A stretch of DNA of 64,000 nucleotides from Phocaeicola faecium (lineage in GTDB: Bacteria; Bacteroidota; Bacteroidia; Bacteroidales; Bacteroidaceae): positions 186,001-250,000 of the forward strand of contig NZ_JACSPQ010000002.1 in NCBI RefSeq assembly GCF_014837055.1. Direction: 5' to 3'. The notes under the pieces were generated by a model. The model saw only the letters and a program-made list of their open reading frames with translations, made no database searches and was not told the origin of the DNA. Positions 51,706-60,982 of the stretch are shown piece after piece (position 1 is the stretch's first letter; every line of letters starts with the position of its first letter). Position numbers and translations under genes: made by a program.

Positions 51706-53985
51706 ATGATACGAAAAGTTTTTACGATTACATGTTGCGTCGGTATGATGCTTTTTGCAGCATGTTCTACGGATGCAACTGTGGAAAAAGATTATGCTGC
51801 TTATGTTAATCCGTTTATCGGAACGGGAGGTCATGGACATACTTTCCCCGGTGCGGTAGTTCCTAATGGTATGATTCAGCCGAGTCCTGATACCCGCATC
51901 GATGGCTGGGATGCTTGTTCGGGATATTATTATGAAGACTCGTTGATGAACGGTTTCTCGCATACGCATGTGAGCGGAACGGGATGTGCCGACTACGGTG
52001 ATTTCCTGTTGATGCCTACTGTGGGTGAGCAGACATATAATCCGCAGGACTTTACCAAGCAGAACCTGCCTTACGCTTCGGCTTTTTCTCATCAGAACGA
52101 AACGGCTGAACCGGGATATTATTCTGTATTTCTCGATCGTTACGGCGTGAAGGCAGAAATGACTTCAACCAAACGTGCCGCTTTACATCGCTTTACGTTC
52201 CCCGAAAGCGATAAATCCGGATTTATTTTAGATTTGGATTATTCTATACAGCGCCAGAAAAACTTGGATATGCAAGTGGAAGTGGTGAGTGATACCGAAA
52301 TACGCGGACATAAATTAACTGAATATTGGGCATTCGATCAGCAGGCAAGTTTCTATGCTAAATTCTCGAAGCCTTTTACTTACACTATCGTGCGCGATAC
52401 GCTGACCGACCATAACGGAAAAATGCAGCCCCGTTGCAAAGTCTTGTTGCAGTTTGCTACGCAGAAAGACGAAGAAGTGATGGTTAAGGTAGGTATCTCG
52501 GCGGTAGATATGGAAGGTGCGCAAAAGAATCTGGAGGCTGAAATCCCGGCGTGGGACTTTGAAGGTATCCGTAAGGCAGCACGCCAGTCATGGAATGATT
52601 ATCTGAAGAAAATAGATGTCACCACTTCCGATGAAACAGACAAAACAATCTTCTATACAGCGATGTATCATACGGCTATCAGTCCGAACCTGTTTACCGA
52701 TGTAGACGGACGTTATTTCGGTATGGACCTGAAACCGCATCAAGGAGATGTCAATAAGCCTGTTTATACGATTTTCTCTTTGTGGGATACGTTCCGTGCC
52801 CTTCATCCGTTGCTTTCTATCATCGATCCGGATTTGAATAATGAGTTTATCCGTTCGTTGATGTTGAAAGCGCAAGAAGGTGGTGTATTCCCCAAATGGG
52901 AACTTGCCGGAAATTACACCGGTACGATGATTGGTTATCATGCAGCTTCGTTGATAGCAGACGCTTATACCAAAGGATATGCGAATTTTGATTTGGATGA
53001 GGCTTACAAGGCTTGTCTGCGTACTGCTGAGTATGATACAACCGGTATCGTATGTCCGGAAAAGGTATTGCCTGTCTTGATGCCTATGGCACGTTATTAT
53101 AAGAATACGTTGGGTTATATTCCGTGCGACCGTGAAAACGAATCGGTAGCAAAGGCTTTGGAATATGCTTACGATGATTATTGTATTTCGGTTCTTGCCG
53201 AAGCAACCGGAGACTATAAGAATAAAGAGAAGTATGCGAAGTTTGCGAAAGCATACGAACTTTATTTTGATCCTTCTACCCGTTTCATGCGTGGAGTTGA
53301 CTCTAATGGAAAATGGCGTACTCCGTTTAATCCCCGTGCTTCTAATCACCGGAATGATGATTACTGCGAAGGAACAGCTTGGCAGTGGACTTGGTTTGTT
53401 CCCCACGATATTGAGGGCTTGGTAAAACTGATGGGTGGCGAAGATGCCTTTGTAGGAAAATTAGACTCTCTGTTTACTGCTTCTTCTGAACTGGAAGGAG
53501 ATGTGGTTTCGGCAGATATTACAGGGCTTATCGGACAGTATGCTCAAGGTAACGAGCCGAGTCATCATGTTATCCACATGTATAACTACGTAAACCGTCC
53601 GTGGAAGGCTCAGGAATTGCTTGACCGGGTATTTAAGGAACAATACCGTAATAACCCTGACGGCTTGTCGGGCAACGAAGACTGTGGTCAGATGTCTGCA
53701 TGGTATATCCTTAACTCAATGGGATTCTATCAGGTATGTCCGGGAAAACCGGTGTATTCTATCGGACGTCCGGTGTTCGACCAGTCTGTTATCAATCTGC
53801 CTAACGGCAAAACGTTTACCATCACTGCGAAGAATAATTCAAAGGAAAACAAATATATTCAGTCGGCTACTCTGAACGGACAACCGTTGGATGTTCCTTT
53901 CTTCGAACATAAAGACATTGTTAACGGTGGAGCATTGGAACTGGTTATGACTAATCAGCCGACCAAATGGGGTGTGAAACAATAA
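51706..53985 (+). CDS. GH92 alpha-mannosidase family lipoprotein (PUL2, second copy)
   Basis: 759 residues from ATG 51706 (an in-frame TTG at 51691 is less likely). Lipobox LFAAC near 16-20. Motifs: VNPFIGTGGHGHTFPGAV, GFSHTHVSGTGCAD, LWDTFRALHP, acid Glu555 in CEGTAWQWTWFVPHD, QGNEPSHH (Gln replaces the first His of HGNEPSHH) and SGNEDCGQMSAWY. No H-E pair. It starts 41 nt after fecR and 15 nt before the next GH92. Confidence 0.93.
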   Translation: MIRKVFTITCCVGMMLFAACSTDATVEKDYAAYVNPFIGTGGHGHTFPGAVVPNGMIQPSPDTRIDGWDACSGYYYEDSLMNGFSHTHVSGTGCADYGDFLLMPTVGEQTYNPQDFTKQNLPYASAFSHQNETAEPGYYSVFLDRYGVKAEMTSTKRAALHRFTFPESDKSGFILDLDYSIQRQKNLDMQVEVVSDTEIRGHKLTEYWAFDQQASFYAKFSKPFTYTIVRDTLTDHNGKMQPRCKVLLQFATQKDEEVMVKVGISAVDMEGAQKNLEAEIPAWDFEGIRKAARQSWNDYLKKIDVTTSDETDKTIFYTAMYHTAISPNLFTDVDGRYFGMDLKPHQGDVNKPVYTIFSLWDTFRALHPLLSIIDPDLNNEFIRSLMLKAQEGGVFPKWELAGNYTGTMIGYHAASLIADAYTKGYANFDLDEAYKACLRTAEYDTTGIVCPEKVLPVLMPMARYYKNTLGYIPCDRENESVAKALEYAYDDYCISVLAEATGDYKNKEKYAKFAKAYELYFDPSTRFMRGVDSNGKWRTPFNPRASNHRNDDYCEGTAWQWTWFVPHDIEGLVKLMGGEDAFVGKLDSLFTASSELEGDVVSADITGLIGQYAQGNEPSHHVIHMYNYVNRPWKAQELLDRVFKEQYRNNPDGLSGNEDCGQMSAWYILNSMGFYQVCPGKPVYSIGRPVFDQSVINLPNGKTFTITAKNNSKENKYIQSATLNGQPLDVPFFEHKDIVNGGALELVMTNQPTKWGVKQ

Positions 53986-54000
53986 TTAGTTGAATAGGCC

Positions 54001-56286
54001 ATGAAAAAATTATCATTACTTATTTTATTAGCAGGATTCTTGGGCTTTGCAAAAGCGGCTACGGTGGATTATGCAAGCTATGTGAATCCGCTTGTAGGTA
54101 CAGAATCTACTTTCGAACTGTCTACCGGAAATACTTATCCGGCGATTGCCCGTCCGTGGGGTATGAATTTCTGGACACCGCAAACCGGAAAGATGGGCGA
54201 CGGATGGACGTATCAGTATACGGCAACAAAGATTAGAGGTTTTAAGCAAACCCATCAGCCCAGTCCGTGGATTAACGATTACGGACAGTTTGCCATTATG
54301 CCGATGGTCAATGCTCCTGAGTTTAACGAAGATAAGCGTGCAAGCTGGTTCTCGCATAAAGGAGAAACTGCAAAGCCTTATTATTATAAGGTGTATTTGG
54401 CTGACTACGATATCGTAACCGAGCTTGTTCCTACCGAACGCGCTGCCATGTTCCGTTTCACTTTCCCCGAAAACGAACATTCATACGTGGTGGTAGATGC
54501 TTACGACAAAGGTTCGTATGTTAAAATCGACAAGGCGAATAACCGTATTATCGGATATACGACTCGTAACAGCGGCGGTGTTCCTGCCAATTTCAAAAAC
54601 TATTTTGTAGTTGAGTTTGACAAACCGTTTACTTATTGTGCAACGGTTGCCGACAGCGTGGTGACCGAAAATAAGGTAGAGCAGCGAGCCAACCATGCCG
54701 GAGCGATTATCGGTTTTGCTACGAAGAAGGGCGAAGAAGTACACGCACGTGTGGCTTCTTCATTCATCAGCCACGAACAGGCATTGTTGAACCTGAAAGA
54801 ATTAGGCTCGGATAACTTCGACGTACTGGTTCAGAAAGGACAAGATGCGTGGAATGAAATGTTGGGCCGATTCGAGGTAGAAGGCGGAAACCTTGACCAG
54901 TACCGCATGTTCTATTCATGTCTTTACCGCTCACTGTTGTTCCCTCGCAAGTTCTACGAAATCGATGCAAACGGTCAGGTGGTACATTACAGCCCTTATA
55001 ACGGCGAAGTAGTTCCGGGATACATGTACACCGATACTGGTTTTTGGGATACGTTCCGCTGTTTGTTCCCCTTGCTGAATCTGGCTTATCCTTCGGTAAA
55101 CAAGGAAATCCAAGAAGGCTTGATTAACACCTATAAAGAAAGCGGATTCTTCCCCGAATGGGCAAGTCCGGGACACAGAGGCTGTATGATTGGTAACAAC
55201 TCGGCTTCGGTTTTGGTCGATGCTTACATGAAAGGCGTGAAGGTAGACGATATTGAAACGCTGTACAAAGGCTTGATTCACGGTACGGAAAACGTTCATC
55301 CGGAAGTTTCTTCTACCGGACGTCAGGGATATGAATATTACAACAAGTTGGGCTATGTTCCTTACGATGTGAAAATCAACGAAAACGCAGCGCGTACGTT
55401 AGAGTATGCTTACGACGACTGGTGTATTTATCAGTTGGCTAAAGACCTGAAATGTCCGAAGAAAGAAATCAATCTTTTCGCTAAGCGTGCCATGAATTAT
55501 AAGAACCTGTTCGACCCGGAAAGCAAGCTGATGCGCGGAAAGAATGCCGACGGTACGTTCCAGTCACCGTTCTCACCGCTGAAGTGGGGCGATGCCTTTA
55601 CCGAAGGCAATAGCTGGCACTACTCTTGGTCAGTATTCCACGACCCGCAAGGATTGATTGACCTGATGGGAGGCGACGAAATGTTTGTAACGATGATGGA
55701 TTCGGTATTTTCCGTTCCGCCTATCTTCGACGACAGCTATTACGGTTTCCCGATTCACGAAATCCGCGAAATGACGGTGATGAACATGGGTAACTATGCT
55801 CACGGAAACCAGCCGATACAGCACATGATTTACCTGTATAACTACGCTAAGCAGCCGTGGAAAGCCCAATACTGGTTGCGTCAGGTAATGAACCGCATGT
55901 ATACACCCACTCCGGACGCTTATTGCGGCGACGAAGATAACGGTCAGACCTCTGCATGGTATGTATTCTCAGCCTTAGGTTTCTATCCGGTTTGTCCGGG
56001 AACCGACCAGTACGTATTGGGTGCTCCGCTGTTTAAGAAAGCAACCATCCACTTGGAAAACGGAAAGAGCGTGGTAATCAATGCTCCCGAAAACAGCCAA
56101 AGCAATATCTACATCCAAGATATGAAAGTAAACGGACAGGAGTATACGAAGAACTACTACACGTTCCCGATGTTTACCAACGGTGCTACGATTGATATCC
56201 GTATGGGCGACACTCCGAATAAGTCGAGAGGTGTGCAGGCAGAAGACCTTCCGTATTCGTTCACAAACGAGTTGAAAAAGAAATAA
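54001..56286 (+). CDS. GH92 enzyme with alpha-1,2-mannosidase signature (PUL2, third copy)
   Basis: 761 residues, signal peptide 1-19. It differs from the four other copies: the N-terminal motif is VNPLVGTESTFELSTGNTYP, HTHLSGTG is replaced by KQTHQPSPW, and HGNEPSHH by HGNQPIQH. The acid is Glu535 (EGNSW); His586-Glu587 (IHEIRE) and Asp644/Asp646 (GDEDNGQ) follow. The spacing from the acid (+51, +52, +109, +111) equals that of Glu533, His584-Glu585, Asp642 and Asp644 in the structurally studied Bacteroides BT3990, as I recall them, where the H-E pair sets alpha-1,2 specificity. A terminator follows. Confidence 0.93.
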   Translation: MKKLSLLILLAGFLGFAKAATVDYASYVNPLVGTESTFELSTGNTYPAIARPWGMNFWTPQTGKMGDGWTYQYTATKIRGFKQTHQPSPWINDYGQFAIMPMVNAPEFNEDKRASWFSHKGETAKPYYYKVYLADYDIVTELVPTERAAMFRFTFPENEHSYVVVDAYDKGSYVKIDKANNRIIGYTTRNSGGVPANFKNYFVVEFDKPFTYCATVADSVVTENKVEQRANHAGAIIGFATKKGEEVHARVASSFISHEQALLNLKELGSDNFDVLVQKGQDAWNEMLGRFEVEGGNLDQYRMFYSCLYRSLLFPRKFYEIDANGQVVHYSPYNGEVVPGYMYTDTGFWDTFRCLFPLLNLAYPSVNKEIQEGLINTYKESGFFPEWASPGHRGCMIGNNSASVLVDAYMKGVKVDDIETLYKGLIHGTENVHPEVSSTGRQGYEYYNKLGYVPYDVKINENAARTLEYAYDDWCIYQLAKDLKCPKKEINLFAKRAMNYKNLFDPESKLMRGKNADGTFQSPFSPLKWGDAFTEGNSWHYSWSVFHDPQGLIDLMGGDEMFVTMMDSVFSVPPIFDDSYYGFPIHEIREMTVMNMGNYAHGNQPIQHMIYLYNYAKQPWKAQYWLRQVMNRMYTPTPDAYCGDEDNGQTSAWYVFSALGFYPVCPGTDQYVLGAPLFKKATIHLENGKSVVINAPENSQSNIYIQDMKVNGQEYTKNYYTFPMFTNGATIDIRMGDTPNKSRGVQAEDLPYSFTNELKKK

Positions 56287-56315
56287 TAAGAACCAGATTT
56301 ATCTGATTTGACGGT

Positions 56316-56363
56316 AAAGGATTCGGTTACGCGGTAGAGCGTATTCCGAATCCTTTATTTTTT
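56316..56363 (+). terminator. Rho-independent terminator after the third PUL2 GH92 gene
   Basis: AAAGGATTCGG (56316-56326) pairs with CCGAATCCTTT (56346-56356), followed by ATTTTTT. It splits PUL2 into two transcription units. Confidence 0.88.
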
Positions 56364-56407
56364 GTCCGTATGTCTGCTGGATTTCTTAGCATCGGGAGTT
56401 GAAAATT

Positions 56408-56495
56408 CATTGGGAAGCGTTACTTAACGCTATGGGATGAATGACATAACGCATCCCATAGCGTGGACCAACGCTTCGAGTAGCGTTGTAAAACC
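56408..56495. repeat. Array D: four 22-nt tandem units, CWW-N4-WWG family
   Basis: Units start at 56408, 56430, 56452 and 56474 with decamers CATTGGGAAG, CTATGGGATG, CATCCCATAG and CTTCGAGTAG. Units 2 and 3 are exact reverse complements. The first three units end in AACG. It lies in the 384-nt gap between the GH92 terminator and the kduI promoter. Confidence 0.85.
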
Positions 56496-56541
56496 CTCTC
56501 AATGCTTGTCGTGTGCGATAACGAAATAACATTCTTTATAA

Positions 56542-56570
56542 TTGCAGATTAAAAAAAAGCATTAAATTTG
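56542..56570 (+). promoter_or_regulatory. Promoter of the kduI-like gene (TTG, 18 nt, TAAATTTG)
   Basis: TAAATTTG at 56563-56570 with TTG at 56542-56544, 18 nt upstream. It predicts a leader of about 95 nt before the ATG at 56671. Confidence 0.65.
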
Positions 56571-56670
56571 GGGCGTGAATACGTGGATAAATATAAAAGA
56601 TGAATGAAAAACAGCTGTGTTCACATCCGGAACTTGCTATGAAATAACATAATTAAAAACCATATAAGCA

Positions 56671-57591
56671 ATGAAAAAATTAGCAACGGCTATGATGTTG
56701 GGAGCGATAGCTCTCTCGGTAAATGCACAAGTGAACTACAAGATGCAAACGGCTTGTAATCCGCAAGACGTAAAACATTACGACACCGACAGGCTGCGGA
56801 GCAGTTTCATGATGGATAAAGTAATGGCTGCCGACGAAATCAATCTGACTTATTCTATGTACGATCGCTTTATCTTCGGCGGAGCGATGCCTGTAAGCAA
56901 AGAGTTGTCGTTAGATACTATCGACCCCCTGAAAGCACAGTATTTCCTTGAACGCAGAGAGTTGGGAGTGATTAATGTAGGAGGCGATGGCGTAGTGACG
57001 GTAGACGGAAAAGCATACGAATTGAAATTCAAAGAAGCCCTTTACGTAGGACGCGGCAATAAGCAGGTAACATTTAAGAGTAAAGATGCAGCCAATCCTG
57101 CTAAGTTTTATATCAACTCGGCTACGGCACACAAAGCGTATAAAACACAGTTGGTAACCATCGACGGACGTAAAGGTTCGCTGAAAGCCAATTCCTTTCC
57201 GGCAGGGAAAATGGAAGAAAGCAATGACCGCGTGATTAACCAGCTGATTGTGAATAACGTATTGGAAGAAGGTCCTTGCCAGTTGCAGATGGGACTGACC
57301 GAATTGAAGCCGGGAAGTGTGTGGAATACCATGCCTGCCCATACACACAGCCGGCGTATTGAGGCTTATTTCTATTTCAATGTACCCGAAGGAAACCGCA
57401 TCTGCCACCTGATGGGAGAGCCGAAAGAAGAACGCCTCGTATGGCTGAATAACGAACAAGCCATCATGTCGCCCGAATGGTCTATCCATGCAGCTGCCGG
57501 AACCAGCAACTACATGTTTATTTGGGGTATGGCAGGTGAAAACTTGGATTATAACGATATGGATAAGATTCCTTATACAGAAATGCGCTGA
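56671..57591 (+). CDS. kduI: KduI-family 5-dehydro-4-deoxy-D-glucuronate isomerase with a signal peptide
   Basis: 306 residues that follow E. coli KduI closely: [95 protein letters not shown] and FIWGMAGEN. The zinc ligands of the cupin (HTH, the Glu in RRIEAY, and the His of SIHAA) are kept. KduI is a cytosolic enzyme of uronate catabolism, but this protein has an extra N-terminus, [20 protein letters not shown], which is a clear type I signal peptide. A periplasmic isomerase inside a mannosidase PUL is unexpected. It has its own promoter and precedes SusCD. Confidence 0.9.
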   Translation: MKKLATAMMLGAIALSVNAQVNYKMQTACNPQDVKHYDTDRLRSSFMMDKVMAADEINLTYSMYDRFIFGGAMPVSKELSLDTIDPLKAQYFLERRELGVINVGGDGVVTVDGKAYELKFKEALYVGRGNKQVTFKSKDAANPAKFYINSATAHKAYKTQLVTIDGRKGSLKANSFPAGKMEESNDRVINQLIVNNVLEEGPCQLQMGLTELKPGSVWNTMPAHTHSRRIEAYFYFNVPEGNRICHLMGEPKEERLVWLNNEQAIMSPEWSIHAAAGTSNYMFIWGMAGENLDYNDMDKIPYTEMR

Positions 57592-57613
57592 TAGCATTTC
57601 TACTTCGAGGGGG

Positions 57614-57661
57614 ATGTGTCAGGATGACGAAAAGCGGAGAGTTTTTCCCATCCTGACACAT
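57614..57661 (+). terminator. 13-bp hairpin after the kduI-like gene
   Basis: ATGTGTCAGGATG (57614-57626) and CATCCTGACACAT (57649-57661) are perfect complements, with further GAAAA/TTTTTC pairing inside. The T-tract is weak (TCTTG), so termination may be partial. The remaining gap to 57844 has no TAnnTTTG box. Confidence 0.6.
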
Positions 57662-57844
57662 TCTTGTATCTGTCTGAATGGTAATAGCCGAACTGTGGAA
57701 TAATTCAACACTTCTCAACATTCTTCCACATTTATTGTAAATACAGACTGTAAATATTGCCTTGATTAATTTGTTGTCAAACAGTGTGTTAACATAAAAT
57801 AATAATTGAGATTGTAGAATGGAATTGTTTTGGCATGAGAAATT

Positions 57845-60800
57845 ATGTCAAATATGGAAAAATATATGAAAACAGTTCATTTTACAATTAGAAGAGTGTG
57901 TTTGTTAGTCTTTTCGTTGGTATGCCTGCAAATGTTTGCTCAGCAGCGTGTCATTACAGGAACTGTCATTTCTTCGGAAGATGGCGAACCGTTGATTGGT
58001 GCAGCTATCGCAGTTCTGGGGCATGAATCGCAAGGGGCTATCACCGATATTGACGGAAAGTTTTCGTTAGAAGTACAGCCGGATTATAAGATGGTTACGG
58101 TTTCGTACTTAGGAATGAAAACACTCGAAGTCCGTATTCCCAACAAGCGGAATACGATGAACATTGTCATGCAGCCCGATGCCGTGGCTATGGAAGAAGT
58201 TGTAGTAACGGGGTATGGTAATTTTACAAAGTCTTCGTTCACCGGGTCTGCAAATACGTTAAAGGGGAGCATGATGAAAGACATCCCCGTGATGAGTGTG
58301 GAACAAAAGCTGCAAGGTATGACTACGGGTGTGAATATTACCAGCAGTTCCGGACAGCCGGGAGCCAACCAAAGCATCCGTATTCGCGGTATGGGGTCGT
58401 TCAATGCTTCACAGGAACCTTTGTTTGTGATTGATGGTGTGCCTGTAACTTCCGGAAGCCTAAGCAGTGGAGGACTTGATGCTTCGTATATGAATAACTC
58501 GAAGACCAACATCATGGCAACCTTGAATCCTTCTGACATCGAAAACATTACGGTGATTAAAGACGCGGCAGCGGCTTCGCTTTATGGTTCGCGTGCGGCA
58601 AACGGGGTCATTTTGATTACCACCAAGAAAGGAAGCATCGGCAAGGCACAAGTTTCGTTGAACATTTCGGGAGGTTTCTCAAATTCGGCTGTCGATTTCC
58701 GTCCTACGCTGAGCGGAGACGATCGGCGGATGATGCTTTACGAAGGTTTGGTAAACTATGCGCAAGACCGAGGCATGTCTTCGCCCACCGCTTACGCCGA
58801 TCAGGAAATTGACAAATATGCTTCCATTCCTTCGATGGGATACACCGATTGGAGCAAGGAGTTGCTGCGTACCGCTACCCAGCAAGATTACGAGGCTTCC
58901 GTATCGGGAGGTAACGACCGTACTACGTTTTATGCTTCGTTGGGGTATAACAAGCAGGAGGGTTTGGCAAAGAACTCGGCATTGGAACGCTACTCGGCAC
59001 GTTTGAACATGACGCAAAAGGTAGGGCGGTACGGTGAAGTGGGAGGAAACATGATGTTTTCGCAACTGAATCAGGAACTGAATGAGGAACGAAGCTCTGC
59101 CATAAACCCGTTTTTCGCGACAGCCGTCACGATGAATCCGTCCATGCTGGTACGCGATGAGAACGGGAATTACGTAGGTGCATACGAAGGCACTTCACTG
59201 AACCCCTTGCGCGATATATTAACCGACTATAACCGTACCCGCATGACCCGTATGTTTGCTACGGGCTATGCTTCGGTAGAACCGATAAAGGGACTGAAGA
59301 TAAAAGAAACATTAAGTTATGACTATAACATACAGAAGGATGCCCGTTATTACAATCCTTTGAGTTCTGCCGGATCAAAGAGCGGAAGCGATGCCCGCAC
59401 GGCGAAAGGATTCATTGAATACGGGAAACTGATATCTTCTACTTCTGTAAACTATATCCATACCTTTGCCGATAAGCATAATCTGGATGTACTGGCTGCT
59501 TACGAGGTTGAAAGTTATCAAACGGATAAGGCAGTGGGCGAGAAATACAAACTTCCTTCCGAGATTCTTACCGAACCGGACAATGCTTCCGTTTTGAGTG
59601 CTTTCCAGTCATCTACGCAAGATTACCGCATGATATCTTACGTGTCTCGTTTGAACTATGATTACGATGACCGTTACTATGTTGCCGGAAGTTTCCGTCG
59701 CGATGGTAGCTCGCGCCTTGCTCCTGAAGGACGTTGGGGGAACTTCTGGTCGGTATCGGGTATGTGGCATATCTCAAACGAATCGTTCATGAAACCTTTG
59801 AAGCATGTGTTGAGCGATTTGAAGATACGTGCATCTTACGGTGTGAACGGTAACCAGCCCGGCTCACTGTACGGATACATGGGGGTATATACTTACGGAC
59901 AGAATTACATGGAGCAGTCGGGTTCTTACGAATCTTCTCAGCCGAACCCGAATTTGAAGTGGGAAAAGAACTATAACCTGAATATCGGTGTCGATTTTTC
60001 TTTCATCAACCGCATCTTCCTGACAGTGGAATATTACAACCGCGATACGAAGGATTTGCTTTACAACATGCCGATCAGCAGCACCACAGGGTTTACCAAT
60101 TACCTTGCAAACGTAGGACAGCTGAACAACAAAGGTGTGGAACTGGAGCTGCGAACATTGAACTTTGCCACAAACGATTTTAACTGGACAACGGTATTGA
60201 ATTTGAGCCACAACAAAAACAAGGTGGTTTCATTGAACGGCGAGCTTGACCAGTCTATCGAAGGCAATTGGTTTATCCATAAAGTGGGCTATCCTTATTA
60301 TACGTTTTACGTAAAAGAGTATGCCGGTGTTAATCCGCAGACCGGAGAAGCCCAATACTATCTGAATACGCAGGACGAAAACGGGAACTACAACCGTAGT
60401 CTTACTACAAACCCCGATGAGGCACAAGCCATTCCGTATAAGTCTGCCGAGCCGAAAGTTTCGGGAGGTTTGACCAACATATTAAGCTACAAATGGTTTG
60501 ACTTGAGTTTTACGCTGACGTACTCATTGGGCGGCTATTCGTTCGATAAAGCCGGAACCTACATCGAGAACGGAACATCCTCCATTTATGGCGGGGATAG
60601 CGGAAGCAAGGGTTATAACCTGCCCGTCTATGCGTTAGACCGTTGGCAAAAGCCGGGAGACGTAACCGACGTGCCACGCTTCGTGTATGGTCAGAACGCT
60701 TCTATAAGCAACTCTTCACGTTACATTCACAGTACCAACCATCTGCGTTTGAAGAGCCTGACCTTTGGTTATACATTGCCTTCGGAGTGGACAAGCAAGG

Positions 60801-60958
60801 CTTTGATAGACCGGGCGCGTATCTACTTCTCCGGAAGCAACCTCCTGACGTGGGCTAAGTGGGATCAGTACGACCCCGAAACGCCGGTCAACGGAGAAGT
60901 ATTCTGCGAAGCTCCCGCCATGCGCACGTTTAGTTTCGGAGTTCAGTTAACATTCTAA
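57845..60958 (+). CDS. susC: SusC/RagA-type TonB-linked outer-membrane transporter (PUL2, second)
   Basis: 1037 residues. Export segment (possible starts at codons 1, 4 and 8; the signal peptide begins MKTVHFTIRR at codon 8), carboxypeptidase-D regulatory-like domain at about 40-120, TonB box MEEVVVTGYG near 119, plug (LQGMTTGVNITSSSGQPGANQSIRIRG, IKDAAAASLYGSRAANGVI) and barrel ending FSFGVQLTF. No STN domain, so not a sigma-signalling receptor. susD follows by 24 nt. Confidence 0.95.
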   Translation: MSNMEKYMKTVHFTIRRVCLLVFSLVCLQMFAQQRVITGTVISSEDGEPLIGAAIAVLGHESQGAITDIDGKFSLEVQPDYKMVTVSYLGMKTLEVRIPNKRNTMNIVMQPDAVAMEEVVVTGYGNFTKSSFTGSANTLKGSMMKDIPVMSVEQKLQGMTTGVNITSSSGQPGANQSIRIRGMGSFNASQEPLFVIDGVPVTSGSLSSGGLDASYMNNSKTNIMATLNPSDIENITVIKDAAAASLYGSRAANGVILITTKKGSIGKAQVSLNISGGFSNSAVDFRPTLSGDDRRMMLYEGLVNYAQDRGMSSPTAYADQEIDKYASIPSMGYTDWSKELLRTATQQDYEASVSGGNDRTTFYASLGYNKQEGLAKNSALERYSARLNMTQKVGRYGEVGGNMMFSQLNQELNEERSSAINPFFATAVTMNPSMLVRDENGNYVGAYEGTSLNPLRDILTDYNRTRMTRMFATGYASVEPIKGLKIKETLSYDYNIQKDARYYNPLSSAGSKSGSDARTAKGFIEYGKLISSTSVNYIHTFADKHNLDVLAAYEVESYQTDKAVGEKYKLPSEILTEPDNASVLSAFQSSTQDYRMISYVSRLNYDYDDRYYVAGSFRRDGSSRLAPEGRWGNFWSVSGMWHISNESFMKPLKHVLSDLKIRASYGVNGNQPGSLYGYMGVYTYGQNYMEQSGSYESSQPNPNLKWEKNYNLNIGVDFSFINRIFLTVEYYNRDTKDLLYNMPISSTTGFTNYLANVGQLNNKGVELELRTLNFATNDFNWTTVLNLSHNKNKVVSLNGELDQSIEGNWFIHKVGYPYYTFYVKEYAGVNPQTGEAQYYLNTQDENGNYNRSLTTNPDEAQAIPYKSAEPKVSGGLTNILSYKWFDLSFTLTYSLGGYSFDKAGTYIENGTSSIYGGDSGSKGYNLPVYALDRWQKPGDVTDVPRFVYGQNASISNSSRYIHSTNHLRLKSLTFGYTLPSEWTSKALIDRARIYFSGSNLLTWAKWDQYDPETPVNGEVFCEAPAMRTFSFGVQLTF

Positions 60959-60982
60959 TTCATTTAAAAAAGGTATTTTCTT

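Noticed and set aside
57602..57670. Member of the 22-nt array family after the kduI-like gene
   Set aside because: The two complementary blocks are 35 nt apart start to start and there are no further units; it is a simple hairpin.
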